64,000 nucleotides of DNA from Flectonema sp. DT1601 (Eukaryota > Euglenozoa > Diplonemea > Diplonemida > Diplonemidae). Below the pieces are notes generated by a model. The model was not told the DNA's origin. It was given only the letters and a program-made list of their open reading frames with translations, and did no database searches. Below are positions 38,073-47,432 of this stretch, piece after piece (within the stretch, counting starts at the first letter, position 1; each line of letters starts with the position of its first letter). Position numbers and translations under genes: made by a program. The stretch covers positions 1,426,001 through 1,490,000 of the forward strand of contig OZ025786.1 in NCBI GenBank assembly GCA_964019425.1. Reading direction: 5' to 3'.

Positions 38073-39101
38073 ATGATGATGTCTGTCGCGGCTCGACCAA
38101 AATCAGCAAATCCACGTTATAATCAGCATTGGAATAAGAGAAATTCTGAAGTTGAGGAAGAGCTACACAGAACTAGCAGTATTTTGTGGGCTTCTAATGG
38201 TGCAGATGTTTCAATCGATTTGATTGAAAGACCGAAGACTAGTAATCCTGTGGCGGAGAAACAAAATACGTCGGAAGTATTTGTTCCAGCAGCTACGAGT
38301 GATCCACAAATTTTATGGGCTGATATTTCTCCTGTTGGTGTTCCGGTTGTCAGACCTGCGACTTCAAACCCGCGAAGAGAAAATGAATCTGAGTCCATTC
38401 CAATATCTGACCAATCTAACAGCTCAACAGGAGCTGTTCTTTGGTCTAGTGATGGAGGTCTATCTCCAAGATCTGTTGCTCGTCCTCATACATACAATTC
38501 ACAGTTAGTCCCTCAAGACTCACTCGCTCAGAATTCTTGTACTGCAGGAAGTGAAGTTCTTTGGTCAAGTGAAGGACATGTTGACTACGATCTGGTTGCC
38601 AGACCTCATGCGATAAATAAACAACTTGAGCGTGAGAGTGAAAGAGGAGATCTGACTCTTTCAAATCAAGGAGTGAACTCATCAGAAGTGTTATGGTCTG
38701 CTGATGATGTCAGTGTTGAGAATGGAGGACGAATGGCATCACCAGTTTCTACAACAGAATTAGACGTGTCGATCGGAGAGTCTAAAATCTCACCAAGACC
38801 TTACTCTGCACCAGTTCGAAAGTGTGTCAATGACTTGGCTGTGACGGAAGCTGTTCGCGCACTTGCTCAGATGATGGAACCCACCGACTCTGAAATCAGA
38901 AATATATTTAAACACCTCAGTCCTGATAGCTCCACAGACACGATCACAAAGAAAGCTTTTTGTTCTTTCTATTCGTCGATCGAACATTTCGGAGCTCCTC
39001 ACAATGCTCGATCAACCTGCTCTAGATTCAATCGTTGCGGATCAGAGAGACTTTGCTATGACGAATTCGCGATAATTATGTTACGATTCGCAAGTCAATG
39101 A
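38073..39101 (+). CDS. LW-S-G/RP tandem-repeat protein with C-terminal EF-hand-like region
   Basis: The product has 342 residues from the ATG at 38073. Five imperfect repeats of about 40-45 residues occupy residues 25-215; each has [IV]LW[AS][SDA]-x-G near its start and (V/I)-x-RP-x-(T/A)-x-N about 15 residues on: SSILWASNGADVSIDLIERP, PQILWADISPVGVPVVRPAT, GAVLWSSDGGLSPRSVARPH, SEVLWSSEGHVDYDLVARPH, SEVLWSADDVSVENGG. The last 85 residues look like a degenerate EF-hand pair (IRNIFKHLSPDSSTDTITKK, then FNRCGSERLCYDEFAIIML). The repeat is not one I can name. A T-tract plus AAG ends at 38002. An ARPKSANP motif at the N-terminus is in keeping with a flagellar protein; function unknown. Confidence 0.6.
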   Translation: MMMSVAARPKSANPRYNQHWNKRNSEVEEELHRTSSILWASNGADVSIDLIERPKTSNPVAEKQNTSEVFVPAATSDPQILWADISPVGVPVVRPATSNPRRENESESIPISDQSNSSTGAVLWSSDGGLSPRSVARPHTYNSQLVPQDSLAQNSCTAGSEVLWSSEGHVDYDLVARPHAINKQLERESERGDLTLSNQGVNSSEVLWSADDVSVENGGRMASPVSTTELDVSIGESKISPRPYSAPVRKCVNDLAVTEAVRALAQMMEPTDSEIRNIFKHLSPDSSTDTITKKAFCSFYSSIEHFGAPHNARSTCSRFNRCGSERLCYDEFAIIMLRFASQ

Positions 39102-40158
39102 TTTCCCTTGTCGGGTGAAATGATTGCTTTTTTTATAACTTTCTTTTGAACTGTTGGATTCAGGAGAATTTAAAAAAAAAAAAAAAAAAAAATCATCTTT
39201 AAGTAGCCCTCTTTGTATGATATGATTAAAAAAAAAAAAAGAATTATTTCGGTGAGCGCGTTTTGTTTAAAGAGCTTTCCTCTTGCCTTTCCGTCCTGTT
39301 TTTTTTTTTTTTTTTTCTCTTTTTCAGGGAAAGGAAAAAAAAAAAAAAAAAAAAAAAGGCTGCGATCTCCTGTCTGAACAGGTTTCTACCGTTTCAGCTT
39401 GAATGGCAGCAGCTAAGCAGTTGCCGTGTTTGGCGAGATTATTAAAAAAGAAAATGAAGCATTAGTGGTCTGTAGCCTCATGTCCGCTCGCAAATTAATT
39501 TACACTAAGCGGACCTCTTTCTATATATTTTTTTCTTTAGTCTCCTTTTGTGATTATGAATACATTCTTACTACTTACCTCCCTTTTGTGTCGCATGCGT
39601 TAGCAAATTTATTATTTTTAGTTTTTTTTGTATGGAAAGAAGTTTTTTTTAATTCGCAGGTTGTTTTGTAAGAAACTGTCCTTAACTTTCTTTTTTTTTT
39701 CATTGGTGTAGAAGCTGCAGTTTCCACTGAGCGTTGACATCGAATTGTGACCCTGACTCCCTTTTCCCCTTTCTCTCGTTAAACGATATTACTATTGTGC
39801 TTTATTTTTATTTTTGTCTTTTTTTTTTGCACCGACGAAGTCGGAGAATAAACTATTCAGATTAAGGGCCGTTTATTTATTAAGTCATGTTTTATCTATT
39901 TCCTCGTGCAGCCAGTAAAAACTAGCTGCGATCAAACAAAATATAATGCTTTATCTGAATGGTTTTTTTCCCCCCTTTGATTTTGTGATTTTTAGAACAG
40001 CTTGTGTCTGCTGCTAAACTTTTTTTTTTTTTTTTTTTTCCCGTTCTCCTCCATTGAAGTAATTTTGAAAAATACCGTTGTTGTTTTATTTTTTTTTTAT
40101 ATCATCAAAAAAACAGAATAAAAATTAACTTTTCGACAATTCTCTTCACAGATGGAGG
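39102..40158. other. Intergenic, homopolymer-rich
   Basis: A runs at 39172-39191, 39227-39240 and 39334-39357; T runs at 39299-39316 and 40020-40039. No gene is recognised. Confidence 0.65.
40136..40151 (+). promoter_or_regulatory. Putative trans-splice acceptor
   Basis: ACAATTCTCTTCACAG ends 7 nt before the ATG at 40159. A spliced message would start with an out-of-frame ATG (40152) and then the main one. Confidence 0.5.
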
Positions 40159-43100
40159 ATGTCATCTCAGGGTGGTCAAAATGAGGATCAGAATATGTCA
40201 CAAGAGGTGAACAAAGAAAATAGAGAACACTCAAACCCGCCAGACTCAGATAAACTACCTCAGCAAAGTAATAACAACAGAGAGACTCCTCAAGAAGATA
40301 ACAGCAAATCAAATACACAAAATTCAGATCATCGCTCTGATGCAGAACAGAGTAAGACTACCACACATAATCCATCTGTTGCGATACCCCTCTCAGAACA
40401 AGATATGAATGAGGTCCAATCAGTTCGCAATAATTCGACTGCCAAGCCGACTGAGGAAAATAGTAATTCGCAGAGTTCGGTCATCGCAGGAAATCACTCG
40501 GTAGTTGAAAACGAAACAAAACCCGTTCCACAAGTTAACAATAGCAGGGAGTCACAAAGTAATAGTTCTACTGCCAAGCCGACTGAGGGGAATGATATTT
40601 CTCAACCACGAAATCCCGACACCGCAAATAATAGCTCGTTGGCAGAGAACGATACGAAGCCTCTTCCAGAACAAGGTAAGGATAGCAGAAAGTCACAAAG
40701 CAATAGTCCGACTGCCGAGCCGACTGAGGGGAATGATAAATCACAACCGCAAAAGTCTCCAAACAATCACTCGGTGACGGAGAACGATACGAAGCCTCTT
40801 CCAGAACAAGGTAAGGATGGCAGAGAGTCACAAAGCAATAGTCCGACTGCCAAGCCGACTGAGGGGAATGATAAATCACAACCGCAGAGTTCGGTGGTAG
40901 AGACAGAAGTGAAATCCCTCCCTGAACAAAGTAAGTCTGTTGTCAACCTGAATAAGGAAAATGATATTTCACAACCACGAAATCCCGACACCGCAAATAA
41001 TAGCTCGTTGGCAGAGAACGATACGAAGCCTCTTCCAGAACAAGATAAGGATAGCAGAAAGTCACAAAGCAATAGTCCGACTGCCGAGCCGACTGAGGGG
41101 AATGATAAATCACAACCGCAAAAGTCTCCAAACAATCACTCGGTGACGGAGAATGCAACGAAATCTCATCCAGAACAAGGTAAGGATGGCAGAGAGTCAC
41201 AAAGCAATAGCTTGACTGCCGAGCCGACTGAGGGGAATGATAAATCACAACCACGAAATCCTGACACCACAAATAATAGCTCAGTGATAGAGAACGATAA
41301 GAAACCTCTTCCAGAACAAGGTAAGGATAGCAGTGAGTCACACCGTAATAGTTCGACCTCCAAACCAGCTGAAGAAAGTAGTATTTTAAAACCACGCAGT
41401 TCTCAGATCGCAGGCAATCACTCAGTAGCGGAGAACGAAGTAAAATCCCTCCCAGAACAAAGTAACGACAATAGAGAATCACAACACAGTAATTCAAACA
41501 GAGTAGAAGAAGTGAATCGCAAATCATCTTCAGAGAATCCAACAAAACTAAACGAGGTCCCTACGATTCCTCGAACGGTAGAAATAAAAAGAAGTCTAGA
41601 AAGTGATGTGATGACTAAGCGCGTTTCAATACAACAGCACGCTGAGGAAGGTACGTCAGAAGCACAGCCCTCTTCGTCGATACAGCAACGACAGCATCAA
41701 GACGGCAGTGCAACTAATTCAGAAGGCAATCCAGTACCTGAAGATATCCAAACAGCACCAAGAGCCTCCAGTTTGACAACGATAGCAAGTAGTAGACCAG
41801 AAACAGTTAAGGGAAGTCTTCAAGAGAATGACGTCTATTCCGATACTCTACCAGCCTCTCGTAATAGTGAAGTGAGTTCTATTGAACTTCCTTCGATATC
41901 TCGGAGAAGTACTTCCAAAACTGAGGTGATTCAAGAAGTGGTATCAAAAGAAGCCTTACCGAAATTAGTAACAGTTAATAATGATAAGCCTGACACACCA
42001 AGGACTGTATTTGGTAAATCGTCTGTGTCAACGGTTGGTAATTCTCTTGTTCCTTCTGATGCTGGTGCGATGGTCTACTCAAAATCACATACTGCAAACG
42101 ATCTTGAAGGGTCACAACGGAAAGTTGTTTCCGAAATTGATGAAAATTTTCGATTTCCATCCACCAAAACTTCTTTAAAGAGGAATACTCAACCTACTTC
42201 ACAGTATGATGATCAAGGTGATGAAGATATAAATCCATTAGCGAGTAATGCTGGGACTGTAATACAACCTAATAGTCAGTCAGGTATTGGTTTAAATTCA
42301 AAATTGAAACCGAGAATACCAAACCAACCAAACGACGAGATGAAATCTATGTCACCTCTGGCTGGTAGTCCAAATAAAAAACTTCATCCAGCCAATCCGA
42401 ATAATATTTCACAAAGTAGTCGACAAGAAGGTGTAGATCCACTTGATATGTCAACTGATGAGCAGCCAATCACATCGAAAGGCTATTATTCTGTTGAAGA
42501 CTTTGAAGAAAAGTTACTCAATGATTCCGTACAACACATTGAAACACCTCATCCTCAAAAAGTCCTTCAGACAGATGCTGAAGTCGCAACTCATCAACAC
42601 AATTACCTTGTTAGCGGAGAGTGTCTCAGTAGTAGCAAACCAACGACAATGGAATCGCTAGTCGAAGCGGTTCCAGCTGATTCAGAACTGAAGGAAATGG
42701 TGGTGGCTGATCAGCAGCAATCTAACGTCTTAGAAATAGAGAATGACAACCTAGCAACTCAACCTCAGCAAAAAAACGAACATCAAACTGCTCTACAACA
42801 ACCTATCGTATTGGAAGAAGAGAATAAAATATCTGAAGAAATCCACAACAGTCCTGATGATAACAAACCTCTTAAACTCAACCCAAGAGATTTGGAAGTA
42901 CCACTTGGAACTGGTGCTATCAGCGCTGTGAGTACTCCACAGACGGTAAAAAAACAATCACCAATGCCATGGATGATACCATCAGGGAATAACATGAACG
43001 TTGGAAGAGGAAGGCCTGCGTCATCACCTTGGAGAGCTCAGCGTACTCTATTAGATGCTTCAATATTTACTCCGTTACCAACCGCTGATGACGAGTTCAC

Positions 43101-45222
43101 TCGTGAAAAGCGTCGTATCTTATTTGATGCAATGGATGTAAGTGGTACTGGTAAATTATCATTGGCAGAGCTTTCAAGAGGTGTCAAAGAGGTTTTACAG
43201 CTTGACCACATCTTCAGCCAATGTCGATTCGCCATCATGGGCGCTTTCCGAACAGCTGCTGCAAACACAGTAGATGGACTTGTCAGTAAGAAACAGTTTC
43301 AACTTATTCTCACAGTGATTGAGGGATACGTAAATTGTTATTCTTTGTATCGGTCATTTAGTACCGGAGGTTGTGTTTCTAGTGCAGCTTTCTGCAATGA
43401 AGCAACCCTAGTTGCGCTGAGATCTCGTGGGTATCACATTGAGCCTCACAAGGCTAGAGAGATATTCCATCAAATAACACAAGGGAAGGAACTGATGTAC
43501 TTCAGTGACTTTTCAGAATGGGCAATTGGAAACACTGACAGTCCTGTACCGTCACCCAGTGTGGATGTCTTGAAGGAGGTGGAGGTTCCAAATGCCGATC
43601 GCAGTCCAGCACATGGAGAAGTGAAGTTTCATTCGAATATAAATCATCGAGACCGGGAGGAGGTGGTGTATCAGCAACAACATCAGCAACAGCAGGAACA
43701 ACAGCAACAGCAACAACAACAGCAACAGCAACAAGAACAACAACAGCTACAAGAACAACAGCAACAACAGCAACGGCAGGAGCAACAGCACCAGCAACAA
43801 CAACAGCACCAGCAACAACATCATCAGCAACAACAACAGTATCAGCAACACCATCAGCAACACTACCAACATCAATATCAGTATCAACAGCACCCTCAAC
43901 AACAACAACATCAACCACAAGTTAATAATATTCATCCAACCTATTCCAATAACATTAGTGAAAGACAAACTCATTCAATTCAAAGTGGTATCAATTCTGG
44001 TCCAGGTGGTGGCGACTGGACAGTCCGATTCTACGAAGGAAACGACACCCTCGGCAACTACGGGAACATCCACCAACTCCACAGCCTACTCGATGCTGAG
44101 ATTCCTGCTAATGCTGTTGACCAGGGTAATTATTTAATACTGTTGCCATCAGTTTCTGAAGCTCTGTTTCCTGTTACTAGTAGTTTAGCTGTTTCAAAAT
44201 CAGGTCATGTTCGGAAGATGATTTCTAAAACATACGCTCAGGCCCTCTCATCATCTGAAGAATTGCGTGCTATGTTTCTTTCATCGTTTGCAAAGTCTCT
44301 CTTGACGCTTGGAATCGCTGTAGACACGGCGACTGGAAGAGTTTCAGTTGCTGAGAATCGTTTGCATATTCTCGCAACCCGTCGTAATGTTCCCTTCAAG
44401 CGTCTGATCACAAGAATATTGTATTCTCTATCTACTTTTGGATTTCCTCATTACTGTGCTCCTTTAGTCGATTTGTTCATCACAGAAATTGCGACTACAA
44501 AATCACTCGAAGGTTGCAAAGACGCCTGCAGGTCACAGTGGATTCCAGCCTTGGAAGATGAGAGAGAGAAGGATACCTTAACAATGAAGGTTAACACGGT
44601 TTCTTTTGGTAGGAAAAGTAAGATAACAGTAGCGGTAGGGTCTGGTGTTTCTGCTGCAATGACGAGGAATAAGAGAATGAGGGGACAACGTCCAGGATCG
44701 GCGCGGCAACAATCTCGACCACCTTCTAGGTCGAGGTCGCCACAGTTCGTACCACCAGTGGGAGGTTATCATCAGCAACCTCACAGAGCTGATATTAAAA
44801 TACCTAACACAACACAACGAGGATATGAAAATAGTTATTCTCACCAGTTTGGATCTCCCAGCGACTGTGCTTGGAACAGACCGAGTACCGCTAATCCTCT
44901 CCGATGCTCAAGTTCGAATCTCCCCATTCGTCTGGAAGAAGACGATGAATCGTATCGTTTAATTATCTTAGGAGCACCTTCAACAGTACGAGTGACGGTT
45001 AATATTTCTATTCTAAAAATAAGAGTTAATCCACTTCCTATTTATTATGAGCCACATAAGGTAGTCCTAATCGACGATCTTGAGAATGAGGGAATCGAAC
45101 TGACTCGAACAGTAAGATTATCGTCACCGATATTTCCAAGCAGCTCGTATAAAGAACCATTGGGATCTTGCCATACGATTTGTACATTCAAAAAGGTTCC
45201 TGACACCGTTTCTGAGTTGTAA
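40159..45222 (+). CDS. Giant low-complexity protein with EF-hand and Gln/His-rich segment
   Basis: The product has 1687 residues in one uninterrupted frame. Residues 1-430 are Asn/Ser/Glu/Gln-rich and contain a tandem array (about 130-430) of units of roughly 45 residues with TKPLPEQGKDSRESQSNS and TAEPTEGNDKSQPQ motifs. Residues 430-950 are disordered. Near residue 977 is a canonical EF-hand loop (DVSGTGKLSLAE: D1, S3, T5, E12), followed by further helical, EF-hand-like sequence to about 1130. A Gln/His tract spans about 1172-1253. A helical region of about 200 residues follows (WTVRFYEGNDTLGNYGNIHQ to about 1480), then an Arg/Ser/Pro-rich tail. The EF-hand is the only part with a clear role, calcium binding. 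Open frames on the other strand inside the repeats are compositional shadows. Confidence 0.65.
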   Translation: MSSQGGQNEDQNMSQEVNKENREHSNPPDSDKLPQQSNNNRETPQEDNSKSNTQNSDHRSDAEQSKTTTHNPSVAIPLSEQDMNEVQSVRNNSTAKPTEENSNSQSSVIAGNHSVVENETKPVPQVNNSRESQSNSSTAKPTEGNDISQPRNPDTANNSSLAENDTKPLPEQGKDSRKSQSNSPTAEPTEGNDKSQPQKSPNNHSVTENDTKPLPEQGKDGRESQSNSPTAKPTEGNDKSQPQSSVVETEVKSLPEQSKSVVNLNKENDISQPRNPDTANNSSLAENDTKPLPEQDKDSRKSQSNSPTAEPTEGNDKSQPQKSPNNHSVTENATKSHPEQGKDGRESQSNSLTAEPTEGNDKSQPRNPDTTNNSSVIENDKKPLPEQGKDSSESHRNSSTSKPAEESSILKPRSSQIAGNHSVAENEVKSLPEQSNDNRESQHSNSNRVEEVNRKSSSENPTKLNEVPTIPRTVEIKRSLESDVMTKRVSIQQHAEEGTSEAQPSSSIQQRQHQDGSATNSEGNPVPEDIQTAPRASSLTTIASSRPETVKGSLQENDVYSDTLPASRNSEVSSIELPSISRRSTSKTEVIQEVVSKEALPKLVTVNNDKPDTPRTVFGKSSVSTVGNSLVPSDAGAMVYSKSHTANDLEGSQRKVVSEIDENFRFPSTKTSLKRNTQPTSQYDDQGDEDINPLASNAGTVIQPNSQSGIGLNSKLKPRIPNQPNDEMKSMSPLAGSPNKKLHPANPNNISQSSRQEGVDPLDMSTDEQPITSKGYYSVEDFEEKLLNDSVQHIETPHPQKVLQTDAEVATHQHNYLVSGECLSSSKPTTMESLVEAVPADSELKEMVVADQQQSNVLEIENDNLATQPQQKNEHQTALQQPIVLEEENKISEEIHNSPDDNKPLKLNPRDLEVPLGTGAISAVSTPQTVKKQSPMPWMIPSGNNMNVGRGRPASSPWRAQRTLLDASIFTPLPTADDEFTREKRRILFDAMDVSGTGKLSLAELSRGVKEVLQLDHIFSQCRFAIMGAFRTAAANTVDGLVSKKQFQLILTVIEGYVNCYSLYRSFSTGGCVSSAAFCNEATLVALRSRGYHIEPHKAREIFHQITQGKELMYFSDFSEWAIGNTDSPVPSPSVDVLKEVEVPNADRSPAHGEVKFHSNINHRDREEVVYQQQHQQQQEQQQQQQQQQQQQEQQQLQEQQQQQQRQEQQHQQQQQHQQQHHQQQQQYQQHHQQHYQHQYQYQQHPQQQQHQPQVNNIHPTYSNNISERQTHSIQSGINSGPGGGDWTVRFYEGNDTLGNYGNIHQLHSLLDAEIPANAVDQGNYLILLPSVSEALFPVTSSLAVSKSGHVRKMISKTYAQALSSSEELRAMFLSSFAKSLLTLGIAVDTATGRVSVAENRLHILATRRNVPFKRLITRILYSLSTFGFPHYCAPLVDLFITEIATTKSLEGCKDACRSQWIPALEDEREKDTLTMKVNTVSFGRKSKITVAVGSGVSAAMTRNKRMRGQRPGSARQQSRPPSRSRSPQFVPPVGGYHQQPHRADIKIPNTTQRGYENSYSHQFGSPSDCAWNRPSTANPLRCSSSNLPIRLEEDDESYRLIILGAPSTVRVTVNISILKIRVNPLPIYYEPHKVVLIDDLENEGIELTRTVRLSSPIFPSSSYKEPLGSCHTICTFKKVPDTVSEL
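40560..41460 (+). repeat. Coding tandem array, ~135-bp units
   Basis: About six or seven imperfect units encode the PEQGKD/SQSNS/PTEGND repeat. Blocks such as AATGATAAATCACAACCGCA recur almost unchanged, and a larger period is visible because 40580-40830 is nearly repeated at 40960-41200. Confidence 0.8.
43672..43918 (+). repeat. CAG/CAA/CAC tract (Gln/His-rich)
   Basis: A mixed CAG, CAA and CAC tract encodes about 80 residues of almost only Gln and His. Codon mixing suggests some age and lowers slippage. Confidence 0.9.
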
Positions 45223-45797
45223 TTTACTTTCTTTTTAATTATTATTATATTATTATTATTATTGCCAACTTGGGATTATTTATTTGTATTTGTGTTTTCT
45301 TCTTATTTTCTTTTTTCCCTTAAGGTCAGTTTCCTCAGACCTGTTGTGAACACGGTATCTTATTCTTTTTTTTATTGATTTGAGGTCTGTTTCATATCAG
45401 CAACGCTGTTCAAGGATTGCTTGCTGATGTGTTTTGTACATCATCTGTTTTTTTTTTTTTTTTTTTTTGCAACAGCGCACACCTGAAAAGGTCGTTCGCG
45501 GTCATTGCCAAAAGGCTGTGAATAACAGTCTGTAGAAAAAAAAACTTTTTTTTTAGTTTATGTCGGTTTTTCTTACTGCCAGTTGTATTGTTTTGTTATT
45601 TCACTCTATTTCTTGCGAAACAAATCGCAAAAATCAAAAAAAATTTAAAAAATAATTTCCGTAACATCACATTTACTTTATTCAGAACAACAATGCTCCA
45701 AGGAACGAAGAAGGGGAAAAACGAAGTTAGATTAAATTACTTTTTCCTTGTTTTTTTTTTCATCCAAAATCACTATCTATTTAAATCACAGGTAATA
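45223..45797. other. Intergenic, possible 5' UTR
   Basis: ATT microsatellite near 45240-45262 and a T run near 45449-45468. A short Met-led stretch at 45693 reads in frame into the NYN gene only if 45726-45791 is either translated or removed as a 66-nt intron. Confidence 0.5.
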
Positions 45798-46277
45798 ATG
45801 AAGAAATTACGACCACGAAAACTAAAAGACGTGGCCCTACTTGTCGATGCCACAAGTGAATCTGTTGCCGTCAGTAAAGTATTAGACGCTGTTAGTAAAC
45901 TGGGAGCTGTAAGAGAAAGAAGGATATATCTTGATACGAGTCACCGTGATGGAATGCTTACGGCCTCTAGAAAATGTGGTTTAGAGGTGGTGTCTGTAAC
46001 GTCTTTCGTTGATGCGAAAAAAGCTCCTGCTCACATTCACATGTCACTCGCCATTTCTGAAATCGTTTCGAGGAAGAATCCTCCGTCTCATATCGCCATT
46101 GTGTCTCCTGTAAGTAAAGCGTTCTTCTTCCTTCCTCCGTTGATGCCGAAGACACAACTTTGGGTTGTTTCAAATACCGACGCGAAAAAGGAATTAACTA
46201 AACGACAGATTTCACAAATTAATATTCAAACGGGAGATATGGTCCCCGCGACAGTTCCTTCTCCTGTTTCAGCCTAA
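45798..46277 (+). CDS. NYN/PIN-like nuclease-fold protein (probably degenerate site)
   Basis: From 45798 the product has 159 residues. The opening KDVALLVDATSESVAVSKVL, then DAVSKLGAVRERRIYLDTSH, follows the start of NYN (LabA-like) domains, strand-Asp-x-x-N/S and then a helix and a second strand ending in R-x-Y-x-D. The usual D-G-x-N is D-A-T-S here. Later strands (GLEVVSVTSFVDAKKAPAHI, HMSLAISEIVSRKNPPSHIA, IVSPVSKAF) fit the D-x-x-L-x-x-D region in outline, but its acidic residues are mostly missing, so nuclease activity is doubtful. The start is placed at 45798 because a CACAG site ends at 45791; an upstream Met at 45693 is possible. RNA binding is the likeliest role. Confidence 0.5.
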   Translation: MKKLRPRKLKDVALLVDATSESVAVSKVLDAVSKLGAVRERRIYLDTSHRDGMLTASRKCGLEVVSVTSFVDAKKAPAHIHMSLAISEIVSRKNPPSHIAIVSPVSKAFFFLPPLMPKTQLWVVSNTDAKKELTKRQISQINIQTGDMVPATVPSPVSA

Positions 46278-46822
46278 TTGCATTGCTGGAACGAATCCTC
46301 GATGGTTCTAATGCACTAGCACAAGGCCGGGTGTAATGAAACCATGCACGATGAGTAGTCTTCAGACCGCTAACCTATGTAATATCGTCTGTTCTCGGTT
46401 TATAAAATGTTGAAAGCATCAAGACGTTGGTTGTCTCTTTTTTTCCGCAGTTCTGATAGAGGCAGTCACCACCAAACCTTTCGGTCAGCAGCAGCTTCTC
46501 TATAGAACTTGTGATGGTTTTCACCATCGTGCCTTCCAGAATACATTGGCATGTGTGTAGCTCAGACGAGTCTGATAACTACTGCCTGGAACGAATCCGT
46601 AAAGAGATTTGTCCTCGATGGTTCTAATGCACTAGCACAAGGCCGGGTGTAATGAAACCATGCACGATGAGTAGTCGTCAGACCACTCCCCTATCGATGA
46701 AAAGATATCTCTAAAAGTATAACAAATGCTAACGGCATTGCATTTGTTTCAGTACTACTGCGTAAGTCAACCGTTTTATGATAATTTATTATTTCTTAGA
46801 AAGGTATCAATTATAAACAACT
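46278..46822. other. Intergenic with a direct-repeat pair
   Basis: The stretch between the two genes carries two copies of a 73-bp sequence (see 46287-46684). A TTTCTTAG acceptor-like site ends at 46799. No gene is seen. Confidence 0.65.
46287..46684. repeat. Direct repeat pair (~75-95 bp), 300 bp apart
   Basis: 46296-46368 and 46612-46684 share TCCTCGATGGTTCTAATGCA, continuing through AAGGCCGGGTGTAATGAAAC to CAGACC with one visible mismatch. Both are preceded by GGAACGAATCC; the second copy has a 16-bp insert after it. The purpose is unclear. Confidence 0.75.
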
Positions 46823-47401
46823 ATGTCTGTTAGAGAATACAGCTTGGAGATGGTGACCTGTTTGTTCGCAGTTGCGACTCTCGCCTATGTTTGGGAAATG
46901 GATTTGAAGGAGGTTCAATCATTAACTGGCAGCAGAGTTGCTGAGAAGAAATATGAGTCCTTTGATGAATTCTATCCTTTTTATTTGACACAGCATGTTG
47001 ATGAGACCTGCAAGTTGTTGCATTTTGCTGGTACTTCTCTCATGCTTTTTTGGGTTTTGGGGATGAACATCACCAGCGCTCACAAGTCTGTTGCTACATT
47101 CGCTGCTGCCATCGCTGCCGGACTTGTCACTGTTCCTCTGACAGTAGGTGTTGAAAACGCTTTGTACGAAGCCGTGGCGCTTATCGTCACTTCCGCTGTG
47201 ATGTGCATGCTTCTAAACCACAGTGCAAGCGTTTTGGTCATTGGTTCCATCATTGGGTATTCGTTTGCTTGGATTGGTCATTTCTTCTATGAAAAGAACA
47301 AGCCTGCTACCTTCACATACATTACTTATTCTTTAGTTGGTGACTTCCACATGTACTACGGCATGTTGCAGGAGTACTCTCGTCTGTACCTTAAGCAATA
47401 A
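46823..47401 (+). CDS. DUF962 / Mpo1-like membrane protein
   Basis: The product has 192 residues and no intron. Diagnostic motifs of the DUF962/Mpo1 family are present: FYPFYLTQHVDETCKLLHFA with G-T-S-L (the first His pair), and later FAWIGHFFYEKNKPATFTYI with YSLVGDFHMYYGML. Four or so membrane segments lie between and around them. Yeast Mpo1 is an iron-dependent ER dioxygenase that shortens 2-hydroxy fatty acids from phytosphingosine breakdown; the His residues in these motifs are the expected iron ligands and are kept. Likely place: ER membrane, lipid metabolism. Codon use here is more GC-rich in the third position than in neighbours, consistent with high expression. The stop codon lies inside a 14-bp stem (47400-47432). 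Confidence 0.85.
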   Translation: MSVREYSLEMVTCLFAVATLAYVWEMDLKEVQSLTGSRVAEKKYESFDEFYPFYLTQHVDETCKLLHFAGTSLMLFWVLGMNITSAHKSVATFAAAIAAGLVTVPLTVGVENALYEAVALIVTSAVMCMLLNHSASVLVIGSIIGYSFAWIGHFFYEKNKPATFTYITYSLVGDFHMYYGMLQEYSRLYLKQ

Positions 47402-47432
47402 GTTTATTTTCGAGACTTTCGAAAATAAACTT
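47400..47432 (+). terminator. 14-bp hairpin over the stop codon followed by a T run
   Basis: AAGTTTATTTTCGA (47400-47413) and TCGAAAATAAACTT (47419-47432) are perfect inverted repeats around a 5-nt loop, and a T run follows. The form is that of an intrinsic terminator, but in a nucleus it is more likely a 3' UTR stability or processing element, or a coincidence of AT-rich DNA. Confidence 0.5.

Noticed and set aside
40568-41545. Long minus-strand open frames (up to 200 codons)
   Set aside because: They mirror the tandem coding repeat of the + strand gene and repeat with the same period.
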